This document shows, in pieces, positions 42,777-49,978 of a stretch of 64,000 nt of DNA. Where the stretch lies: assembly GCA_035249305.1 (NCBI GenBank), contig DATFGQ010000030.1, positions 15,550-79,549 on the forward strand, in the 5' to 3' direction. Each line of letters starts with the position of its first letter. Within the stretch, counting starts at the first letter, position 1. The stretch is from DASUNP01 sp035249305. GTDB lineage: Bacteria > Acidobacteriota > Blastocatellia > UBA7656. The position numbers were made by a program, and so were the translations under genes. The notes under the pieces were generated by a model that was given only the letters and a program-made list of their open reading frames with translations, did not search any database and was not told the origin of the DNA.

Positions 42777-44573
42777 TTATCGCTCAAGCGTCTTGAGCAT
42801 CTCGACGGCGTTCTGATTCGCGGGGTTGAGCTCTAAAGATTTCTTGTAGTTCTTAATCGCGAGCTCCTTGTTCCCGCTCTTCATGTAAGCCTCGGCGAGG
42901 CTGTCGTAGACGTTCGAGGACTTAGGGTACATCTCGACGTTGAGGGTGAAGATGGCGATGGCTTCAGTGTATTTTTTCTCACCCATCAGGGTGTAGCCGA
43001 GCTGGTTGATCCTATCTTCCGCGACCGCGGCGTTGAGCGGGGCCTCTCGCTTGATCTTGCGGTACCCCTCTATAGCTTCGTCGACGCGGCCGGCCATCAA
43101 GCTTTCAAAAGGTATGGCCATCTCTTTAGAGACACGCGGCGCTTCCGACGTGTTGCCCTCGACGCGCATCTTCAAGCGGTCGACGCTCCCCTCGGCGTTC
43201 TTGACGAACTCGTATTCGATGGGCGCGTCTTTTCTCAGAAAGCTTGTTTCCGATACGGGGAGAAGCTCGAACTTCGGCGACGCGGTCGGCTCCGCCCACA
43301 GCTTCCCGTTTTCGGCCGTGACGGTCAGCACTCTGTCGGGGTTGACTCGATACCTGCCGGCGTACTGCTCCAGTATCTTCGTCTCGACGCGAGCCGCCTC
43401 GCGCGGCGCGGGCAAGAACTCTTCCCACTGGTACTCGCGGGCTATGGCGCGAATGATCTCGCCCATGATCTGTCCGTTGTCGGAATTGACCATCACGACC
43501 GCGCCGTAGCCCTTCTCTTTGTGCACGAGCAACTGCGCGCGGAAGCCTTCGTCCGCGCCGCCGTGCCCGAAATAGAGCGCGTTGCCGTGCTTCTCGACAA
43601 AGAAGCCCATGCCCACGTTGTCCGACGCGTAAGGCGTGACCATCAGCGACGCCGAATCTTTCGAAAGCACCTTGTTCGATTTGCCCATCAATGAGAGTTG
43701 AACCTCTATGGCGAACTTGGCCAGGTCCGTGGGCGTGGTCCACAGCCCCGCGGCGGCCATCTCAGGGTAGACGTGTATCTTGCCTTTGACTACGCTCCCG
43801 TTGGCCCTGTGTCCCGTGGCAGCCTTCTTCCTCGTGTCATCCGGCAGCGGCTGGCTGTAGGTGCTGTTTGTCATCTTGAGCCGGTCGAGGACGGTATCTT
43901 TAGCGATCTTCGGATAAGGTCTCTTCTCGATGTCCATGATCGCGAGCTGGGCGATGGTCGTGCCGCCGCCCGAATAGCGGAACCTCGCGCCCGGCTCCAT
44001 GTTGACGCGGACGGCCGCCGTGTTGGCCGGCGGCGCGCCGTCCAGGATCTGCGGCAAGGTCGGCAAAGGAGCGCCGGGCTCGTAGCCTGGGAAGCCGTGC
44101 ACGGTCAGCCCCGCGGTGTGGCTCAGGAGGTTGGCGAGCGTGACCTTCTTTTTGGCGGTGAACTCGTTGTCGGGCAGCTTCCACGAAGTCAGGCGGTTGT
44201 TGATGTCTTCTTCGAGCGCGATCTTCCCTTCCTCGACCTTCTTCAAGGCGACCATCGCGGCGACGGGCTTGCTTATGGAGCCGGCCTGAAAGAGCGTAGT
44301 CTCCGTTACAGGCTCGTTCGTCTCAACGTCTTTGACGCCGTAGGTCTTCGCCCAATCGACCTTGAAATCGTTGATGACGGCGACGCTAACGCCGGGGACC
44401 TTGTAATGCTTCATCCGGTCCTTGATCGCCCATCCGGCCTCGCCCTTTATGATGACAGGCGGCAGCAGCCCGACTTCGACCCTGCCGATGCGGGCCTGGT
44501 CGTTCGACTGCCCGAAGGCCGTCAGCGGGAGAATCAGAACGAGCAGCAGTATTCTCGATGTCAACGATTTCAT
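42777..44573 (-). CDS. Beta-lactamase family serine hydrolase with TPR tail (paralogue)
   Basis: This 598-residue protein has a signal peptide (MKSLTSRILLLVLILPLTAFGQ). The class C-fold hydrolase domain (about 25-390) has SxxK as SISK, YSG in the Tyr position (RYSGGGTTIAQ) and HGG (FGHGGADEGFR). A small domain with YAGRYRVNPDRVLTV follows, then TPR repeats (about 490-598, LGYTLMGEKKYTEAIAIFTLNVEMYPKSSNVYDSLAEAY). The tail is very close to that of the gene at 18147. It lies upstream of the BlaI gene on the same strand but about 120 bases away, so a BlaI link is possible and unproven. Confidence 0.9.
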   Translation of the reverse strand: MKSLTSRILLLVLILPLTAFGQSNDQARIGRVEVGLLPPVIIKGEAGWAIKDRMKHYKVPGVSVAVINDFKVDWAKTYGVKDVETNEPVTETTLFQAGSISKPVAAMVALKKVEEGKIALEEDINNRLTSWKLPDNEFTAKKKVTLANLLSHTAGLTVHGFPGYEPGAPLPTLPQILDGAPPANTAAVRVNMEPGARFRYSGGGTTIAQLAIMDIEKRPYPKIAKDTVLDRLKMTNSTYSQPLPDDTRKKAATGHRANGSVVKGKIHVYPEMAAAGLWTTPTDLAKFAIEVQLSLMGKSNKVLSKDSASLMVTPYASDNVGMGFFVEKHGNALYFGHGGADEGFRAQLLVHKEKGYGAVVMVNSDNGQIMGEIIRAIAREYQWEEFLPAPREAARVETKILEQYAGRYRVNPDRVLTVTAENGKLWAEPTASPKFELLPVSETSFLRKDAPIEYEFVKNAEGSVDRLKMRVEGNTSEAPRVSKEMAIPFESLMAGRVDEAIEGYRKIKREAPLNAAVAEDRINQLGYTLMGEKKYTEAIAIFTLNVEMYPKSSNVYDSLAEAYMKSGNKELAIKNYKKSLELNPANQNAVEMLKTLER

Positions 44574-44675
44574 GGCTTCCTCCGGTGTGGGAAAGATTCG
44601 ATTCCAGGTCTTGCGCTTAAGATACGACGCCGCGCGCCGGCAAGTTGCGCGAAGATGATAGCAGGATTGATCGGA

Positions 44676-44885
44676 TTAAGGCATTAGGACCTGAGTCACC
44701 TTGCGGGCGATCCTCTCGCGGTCTTCGCGGCGGCGTATGAAGTGGCGGCGGTTGGCGGCGTCGGCATCGACCCAGGTGACGCCATCGATGATTATAAGTA
44801 TGTGGGTGTTGTAACGGGTCGTCCGGCGGCGCTCGACCAAACGGCGGTCCCGACCGGTCCTTCGCTCTATGCCATTCCACGCCAT
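44676..44885 (-). CDS. Small basic hypothetical protein
   Basis: This 69-residue protein is rich in Arg (IERRTGRDRRLVERRRTTRYNT), then has ILIIIDGVTWVDAD and RREDRERIARKV. The start lies 3 bases after the stop of the M15-like gene upstream, which suggests it is translated with it. The repeated RR/DRR pattern is found in short bacterial proteins of unknown role. No family assignment; it could be an RNA- or membrane-binding peptide. Confidence 0.45.
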   Translation of the reverse strand: MAWNGIERRTGRDRRLVERRRTTRYNTHILIIIDGVTWVDADAANRRHFIRRREDRERIARKVTQVLMP

Positions 44886-44888
44886 CGA

Positions 44889-45704
44889 TTATTTCGACCC
44901 GGTGCGAGCTCTTTCCTTCGAGCTTATGACTGGCTTTGCGACCATCTGGCGGCCTTTAGTCGGGGCCATACGGTCTATGTGCAGGTGCAGCCCCGTGGCC
45001 AGCGTGTCGAGCGGGCGGCCGAGGGCGTAAGTGCGCGCGTTATGCGCGGCGACTTTCTCCCACGTGGAAAAATCTTTTATGCGCAGGCCGAGCTTCGTGC
45101 CCGACGCGACGAGAAAATTGACCTGCTCGCGGTTGAGGTCGCGCGCGCGGATGTCGAAGGCGCTGCCCCGGCCGTAAAGCCTGCGGTGCTCGCCGTGGTC
45201 GGCGCCCGTCAGGACAATGTCGCGGTCGTACTTCTCGCGGAAGATGCGGCGCAGCTCGGCGAACTGGCGCTGGAACTCGGCGGGCGTGAGCGGCCCGTCG
45301 AAGGCATTGACTTCGGTAGCGGCGATCTGTGTCTGCTCCTGGGCGGGGCGGCCGTCGAACTCTTGAGTCTTCCAACTGCCGGCCTTCGCTTCGCTGACGG
45401 CGTCGAGCTGGTAACGGTTGATCTTTTCGATGATCGCTCGCCAGCCTTTGTGCAACTGGTCGTCGCTCCTGACGTCCAGGCCCAACTCAAGGACGTAATC
45501 TATCGCACGGTCGAACTCGCGCCGCGCGCACTCCATATCGCCCGCGTTAAAGCATGCCTCGCCTTTGCGCATGTACTCTTCGGCGACCGCCAGTATCTTA
45601 TCGACATCTTGCGGCCGCGCGCCAGCCTCAGGCTTGGTCTGAGCGCTCATCGCGGAAGGAGCTAGACAGGCTATGACTGCGGCCAAAAAAATTCTCTTAA
45701 GCAT
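44889..45704 (-). CDS. Exported TPR-like / M15-like peptidase protein
   Basis: This 271-residue protein has a signal peptide (MLKRIFLAAVIACLAPSAMSAQ). The N-terminal helical part (MRKGEACFNAGDMECARREFDRAIDYVLE, DVRSDDQL) resembles the helical leader seen in some lytic transglycosylase proteins. The C-terminal part has GADHGEHRRLYGRGSAFDIRARDL and GLHLHID, an arrangement like the M15 zinc site (H...G-x-A-x-D-I...H-x-H). Cleavage or binding of cell-wall peptides is the most likely role. The Asp of AFDI is kept, unlike in the gene at 7678. Confidence 0.7.
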   Translation of the reverse strand: MLKRIFLAAVIACLAPSAMSAQTKPEAGARPQDVDKILAVAEEYMRKGEACFNAGDMECARREFDRAIDYVLELGLDVRSDDQLHKGWRAIIEKINRYQLDAVSEAKAGSWKTQEFDGRPAQEQTQIAATEVNAFDGPLTPAEFQRQFAELRRIFREKYDRDIVLTGADHGEHRRLYGRGSAFDIRARDLNREQVNFLVASGTKLGLRIKDFSTWEKVAAHNARTYALGRPLDTLATGLHLHIDRMAPTKGRQMVAKPVISSKERARTGSK

Positions 45705-45866
45705 CGATCAGATAGATTCCCTAAACCTTGATGGTCGTTTCGGCCCGTTACCTTCATGGGGACCTGAACTGCACATAAATTCTAACAAAGCAGCAACGGG
45801 ATTGTAAATTCTAGCTGCCCTCGAAACAATAGTTTTATAACAGATCGATTACCCGGCAGGGTAGGG

Positions 45867-46643
45867 TCAGACTTCGCGGTCTAAGGCGAACTGCGAGTGG
45901 TCGTCGATGAGCGTGGGCGCGGGCGGGATGGCGAGCGCCGCCCTGCGCTTGAGGCTGCGGTAGTAGATGACGAGCGTCGCCGCCATTATGGCAAGCGAGA
46001 TCAGCGACCAGGTCACCGCCCAGAAGGTCGCGGGTATGCCGGTCAGCCTCGCCATATTGCCCGCGTCCGTGGGCTGGCCGGGCGCGAACGTCGACAGGTA
46101 GGCGAGCGTGTAGAGGTCGTAAAACGCGTTGAGCATCGTCTGCACGGCCAGAAAGCTCATGAGGAAGTGGACGAACTTCGGCCTGCCCTTCACCGCAAGC
46201 ACTATGCAGCCGGCCCCGAACAGCAGCCCCGCCAGCCACGCCAGCAGATTGCTGCCGAACAGCACCGTTATCGCGAGCAGCAGTATACCCGTGCCGAGGG
46301 CGACGGCCCGCGCGTTGCGCTGGCGGCGCAACAGCAACAGCAGCGCCGCGCCGTAGATGGTCGTGCTCAAATACCCCGCGCTCGATATGAAGAAACCCCA
46401 GCCGCTCGATTCCGTCAGCCCGCTGCCGTTCCAGTTGATCTCGAAACGGTTGACCGCGCCGAAGGTCGCCAGCGACGCCAGCGCGTGGCCCGTCTCATGT
46501 ATGAAGGTCCCGAATATACGGAACGGGTAGGTGATCACGTCCGCAAATGGAATGAACCAGAGCACGACCGTCACGATTGAAGCGATTATCAAAAGCTTGA
46601 AAGAGGCTTTGACTTCCGATTGGCTTTCCATGCGGTTCTCCAT
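45867..46643 (-). CDS. M50B-like membrane metalloprotease
   Basis: This 258-residue protein has about six membrane helices and a zinc motif HETGHALASLATFGAVN (HExxH) after the second helix. The family's GTFIHETGHA context matches peptidase M50B-like proteins, which cleave within or near the membrane. No obvious substrate gene lies near. The start (MENRMES) gives a short cytosolic leader; the second Met is also possible. About 160 bases upstream of the M15-like gene start are empty of genes. Confidence 0.85.
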   Translation of the reverse strand: MENRMESQSEVKASFKLLIIASIVTVVLWFIPFADVITYPFRIFGTFIHETGHALASLATFGAVNRFEINWNGSGLTESSGWGFFISSAGYLSTTIYGAALLLLLRRQRNARAVALGTGILLLAITVLFGSNLLAWLAGLLFGAGCIVLAVKGRPKFVHFLMSFLAVQTMLNAFYDLYTLAYLSTFAPGQPTDAGNMARLTGIPATFWAVTWSLISLAIMAATLVIYYRSLKRRAALAIPPAPTLIDDHSQFALDREV

Positions 46644-46683
46644 AGCAGATCATACGTCCGGCCGCCGGGCTATGTTCGGACGC

Positions 46684-47526
46684 TCAGACTTTTCTGAAGA
46701 AGGCGCCCGGGAGCGACGGGTCGTACCTCAACTGCGCGTGGTCGATGTAGCCGCCTTCGTTCTTCATGACCATCAGCAGTCCGCCGCGCTTCAATACCTT
46801 CGCGAACCGCTCGACGGTCTGGCGCACGGCCAGCGCATGAAAATAGAGCAGCAGGTTGTTGCACAGTATCAGGTCGAACTGGCGGTCGAGGTTCTTCCAG
46901 AACGCCCCGTCGTAGATGTTGGCCCGCCGGAAGGCGATCATCTGTCGCACGGCGGGTATGACCGCGTAGCCGCGCTCGCGGCCGTGCATGTCCGACTTGA
47001 CGAAATAGCCGCCGCGCAGGCGCGGGTCGACCAGGCGTATGGCCGACGACGGGTAGCGGCCCTGGCTCGCCGAGATGATCGCGGGGCCGCGCAGGTCCGT
47101 GGCCAACAGGCTGGTCTTCCAGCCCTCACCTTCGGGCAGCGTTTCGCACAGCGCGATCGCGAGCGAATAAGCCTCCTCGCCCGTCGAGCAGGCGGCGCTC
47201 CACAGCGCGAGCTTCTGCTCCTTTGCGCGCGCGCTTATCAGCTCGGGCAGCACGCGCGTCATCAGCGCCTCGAACTGCTCGCCCTCTCTGAAGAAGCGAG
47301 TCTCGCTGTTGCAGAGCAATCCGGCCAGGACCTCCAGCTCGCCGGGCGAGCGAATGGCCTGCTGGCAGTAGGAGAGCTCGTCAAGCCCGAGCTTGTCGGC
47401 CTTCGCCTGTATCGCCTCGACCAACTGGTCGCGCCAGGAGGCGTTTGTCTGCCACCCGAAGCGGGCCGCCATAGCCTGTTCCAGAGGCTTGATGTGAGGG
47501 TTGGTGTTTCTCCTCATAGAAGCCAT
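46684..47526 (-). CDS. CheR-type protein-glutamate methyltransferase
   Basis: The start at 47526 (MASMRRNTN) is preferred because the longer frame reads through the palindrome at 47537-47568. The protein is about 280 residues. An N-terminal helical region includes LCNSETRFFREGEQFEAL. The SAM-binding domain has LWSAACSTGEEAYSLAIAL, ANIYDGAFWKNL and LCNNLLLYF, the CheR positions. It would methylate a receptor or similar protein. No chemoreceptor or other che genes are in the window, so a non-chemotaxis role is plausible. It follows moaC after the palindrome. Confidence 0.88.
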   Translation of the reverse strand: MASMRRNTNPHIKPLEQAMAARFGWQTNASWRDQLVEAIQAKADKLGLDELSYCQQAIRSPGELEVLAGLLCNSETRFFREGEQFEALMTRVLPELISARAKEQKLALWSAACSTGEEAYSLAIALCETLPEGEGWKTSLLATDLRGPAIISASQGRYPSSAIRLVDPRLRGGYFVKSDMHGRERGYAVIPAVRQMIAFRRANIYDGAFWKNLDRQFDLILCNNLLLYFHALAVRQTVERFAKVLKRGGLLMVMKNEGGYIDHAQLRYDPSLPGAFFRKV

Positions 47527-47536
47527 GACAGTCGTC

Positions 47537-47568
47537 GATTTGAGATTTGATATATCAAATCTCAAATC
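47537..47568. repeat. Perfect 32-bp palindrome of GATTTGA heptamers
   Basis: GATTTGAGATTTGATA (47537-47552) and its exact reverse complement (47553-47568) meet without a loop. On the minus strand it begins at the second base of the moaC stop codon (TGA 47569-47567) and ends 11 bases before the CheR start. Confidence 0.95.
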
Positions 47569-48064
47569 ATGATTTTTTCGTTCCGCCTGTCTTCGATTCG
47601 AGCTTGATGTCGGTTATGACCATCGCCTTGTCGATCGCCTTGCACATGTCGTAAAGCGTGAGCGCGGCGACGCTGGCCGCGGCGAGCGCTTCCATTTCGA
47701 CGCCGGTCTTGCCTTCGGTCGAAGCGGTCGCGCGTATCCGTATGCCGTCGTCACAAAGCTCCAGCTCTACGTCCGCATGGGTGAGCGGCAGGTTGTGGCA
47801 CAGCGGTATCAGCTCCGCCGTGCGCTTGGCCGCCATGACGCCGGCAATGCGCGCGACCTCAAGCGGGTCGCCCTTCGGCGTGCTGTGCGTGCGAATCGCT
47901 TCAACCGTAGCGGCGGCCATGCGTATGGACCCAGTCGCGACGGCTGTCCTCGAAGTGACGGGCTTGCCGCCGACATCGACCATCCGCGCGCGACCTTCTT
48001 CGTCTACATGTGTAAGGGCCATGATGAAGGGACTATTAAACACCAGCCGGCCGGAATAATCCAT
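47567..48064 (-). CDS. moaC: Cyclic pyranopterin monophosphate synthase MoaC
   Basis: This 165-residue protein matches MoaC throughout: LTHVDEEGRARMVDVGGKPVT, AKRTAELIPLCHNLPL (active-site Lys/His region), HADVELEL and EMEALAAASVAALTLYDMCKA. The enzyme makes cyclic pyranopterin monophosphate, the first stable step of molybdenum cofactor synthesis. ATG at 48064 overlaps the moeA stop by one base (TAATG), suggesting coupled translation. A Met at residue 15 (MALTHV, 48022) is the start most relatives use. Confidence 0.97.
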   Translation of the reverse strand: MDYSGRLVFNSPFIMALTHVDEEGRARMVDVGGKPVTSRTAVATGSIRMAAATVEAIRTHSTPKGDPLEVARIAGVMAAKRTAELIPLCHNLPLTHADVELELCDDGIRIRATASTEGKTGVEMEALAAASVAALTLYDMCKAIDKAMVITDIKLESKTGGTKKS

Positions 48065-49257
48065 TACATAATCAAAGTTTCAACCATCTCGCCTTCTGCA
48101 ATCTCGTGCGCCTGCTCGGGGACGACGATCAAAGCGTTCGCTTTCATAAACGCGACGAGGTCGGAAGAGCCACCCCACCTCAAAGCTTCGACGACCGCGA
48201 GCCCGTCTTTGATGACCAGGTTTCCCGGCAGGTAGCTCCGGCGGCTCGACGAATCTTTTATCGAGCGAGCGAGCCGTGCGCGGACAGTAGTGAGCAAAGG
48301 CGAATGGTCGCCTTGCAGCTTTCTGATGGCGGGCCTGACGAATACGTTAAAGGTCACCGACGTTGAGACGGGATTCCCCGGCAGCCCGAAAAAGTAAGTC
48401 TTCGCCCGCCGCGCGAAGACTATCGGCTTGCCCGGACGAATTATCACTTTGTCGAAAAAGATTTCGGCGCCGATCTCCGCAAGCGCGGCTTTCACAAGGT
48501 CGTAGTCGCCCATCGAAACGCCGCCCGACGTGATGACTATGTCTTTAGATTGGCTCGCGTCGACGAGCGCGCGGCGAGTAGCTTCGGGCGTGTCTTCGAC
48601 CGTGCCGAGCAGGTCTACCGTAGCGCCCGCGCGCCGCGCGTAAGAAGCGATGGTGTAGCTGTTCGAGTTTCTTATCTGAGCGCCCGCGGGTTTTTCTGAG
48701 ACATCGACCAGCTCGCTGCCCGTCGAGATCACGGCGACGCGCGGCCTGGCGCCGACTCGAACTTGCGAGTAGCCGAACGAAGCGAGCACAGCCATCTCGG
48801 CCGGCCCTATTTCGCGGCCCTGCTCGGCGGCGGTTTGACCCACGTCGATCTCGCTTGCGCGCGGCGTGATGAACTGGCCCGGCTTGACGGCCTCTTCGAT
48901 GACGACCGAGTGGCCGTCGCTTTTCGTGACTTCGACTTTTTGGACCGCGTCCGCGCCGCGAGGGATTGGCGCGCCTGTAAAGATCTTTATCGCTTCTCCG
49001 GCCGCGAGCTCCCCGTCGAATTCTGCCCCGGCGGCAATCTCTCCGACGACGCGCAGGGTGACGGGCGCGCTAGCGACATCGCTCGATCTCACCGCGTAAC
49101 CGTCCATGCGCGCGCGATCAAAAGGAGGCAGCGCGATGTCAGAGAGAACAGGCTCGGCCAGCACGCGCCCCATCGCATCTTCGAGCGCGACTGCCTCGGG
49201 ACCTAGCGGCCGGACGCGCTCAAGCACTATGCTGATCGCTTCATCTACCGTGATCAT
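48064..49257 (-). CDS. moeA: Molybdopterin molybdenumtransferase MoeA
   Basis: This 397-residue protein matches MoeA throughout: VALEDAMGRVLAEPV, PPFDRARMDGYAV, PRGADAVQKVE, GYSQVRVGARPRVAVISTGSEL, ITSGGVSMGDYDLVK and FGLPGNPVSTSVTFN. It inserts molybdate into molybdopterin. It forms a two-gene unit with moaC; other moa/mob genes are not in the window. Many exported oxidoreductases use this cofactor, but none is encoded here. Confidence 0.97.
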   Translation of the reverse strand: MITVDEAISIVLERVRPLGPEAVALEDAMGRVLAEPVLSDIALPPFDRARMDGYAVRSSDVASAPVTLRVVGEIAAGAEFDGELAAGEAIKIFTGAPIPRGADAVQKVEVTKSDGHSVVIEEAVKPGQFITPRASEIDVGQTAAEQGREIGPAEMAVLASFGYSQVRVGARPRVAVISTGSELVDVSEKPAGAQIRNSNSYTIASYARRAGATVDLLGTVEDTPEATRRALVDASQSKDIVITSGGVSMGDYDLVKAALAEIGAEIFFDKVIIRPGKPIVFARRAKTYFFGLPGNPVSTSVTFNVFVRPAIRKLQGDHSPLLTTVRARLARSIKDSSSRRSYLPGNLVIKDGLAVVEALRWGGSSDLVAFMKANALIVVPEQAHEIAEGEMVETLIM

Positions 49258-49341
49258 AATCGGTGACTGAGGGTCAAAAAATGGGAAGATTTATATTAGT
49301 GCAATGCTTGAGAGGCGTGCAACAATCCTTCTCAAAGGTCA

Positions 49342-49761
49342 TTACGTTTGGCGGTTTCTGTCTACTGTCTCTAAATTGCGGGTAGTATGCTCGGTGACGC
49401 TCATTGCCGGCTCTGGAAGCATGCGCGCCTCCGCCTCATTAAGCTCTTTCGGCGCTTCTTTCGCACCCTTCTTGCGACCCAACAACATCCAGATGAATAT
49501 GCCTTCGACCATAAGCATTATCAGAAAGCTAATCATCGTGAAGAAGATGATCAGCCCCAAATTCTCAGACCCGAACACTAATTTCAACGCCATCATCAAG
49601 AGGATGATAGCTCCGAGGCCGAAGACGAAGTTCGCTGTCATAAAAAACAGGAGTCTTTCAGGCCTCACCTCTTTTGGCGCACTCAGATTGACTCCGCAGT
49701 GCTTGCAATAGGTCAAGTTTGGCGAGACTGCCGAACCACAGGTTGAACAATACATATTCAC
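49342..49761 (-). CDS. Zinc-ribbon membrane protein
   Basis: This 139-residue protein has an N-terminal zinc ribbon (YCSTCGSAVSPNLTYCKHCG, two CxxC pairs), two membrane helices (LLFFMTANFVFGLGAIILLMMAL, LIIFFTMISFLIMLMVEGIFIWML), and a charged C-terminal tail. A start at Met3 fits as well. This ribbon-plus-helices layout is common in small membrane proteins of unknown role. It lies beside the tRNA remnant at the likely island border. Confidence 0.75.
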   Translation of the reverse strand: MNMYCSTCGSAVSPNLTYCKHCGVNLSAPKEVRPERLLFFMTANFVFGLGAIILLMMALKLVFGSENLGLIIFFTMISFLIMLMVEGIFIWMLLGRKKGAKEAPKELNEAEARMLPEPAMSVTEHTTRNLETVDRNRQT

Positions 49762-49897
49762 CTCTCTGAGCCCATACGATACAGCGAGTTATCGAGTTCG
49801 ACAATAGCCCTTTCGATTGAAGACATTGGGGAACCACCGAAAACACTTGAGGCCGCTCTGACGAGCAGCCTTAAGTGTTTGGTCTTACTGATTAGAC

Positions 49898-49945
49898 TGG
49901 CGGAGGCGACGGACTCGAACCCGCGACCTTCCACATGACAGGCTC
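49898..49945 (-). pseudogene. tRNA-Asp 3' half remnant
   Basis: On the minus strand this reads from the anticodon loop (CTGTCAT, GTC anticodon) through the T-loop TTCGAGT and acceptor strand CGCCTCC to GCCA. The T-stem lacks one C (TCCGT where TCCCGT is expected), the 5' half (GGAGGCG start) is missing, and the anticodon stem does not pair. It is not functional. Such fragments are typical remains of tRNA-directed integration. Confidence 0.7.
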
Positions 49946-49978
49946 CTGTTTCCCGCCCTCTTGACCGGCCGGTTTTTT

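Noticed and set aside
49898..49945. Functional tRNA-Asp
   Set aside because: The 5' half is missing, the anticodon stem does not pair and one T-stem base is deleted.
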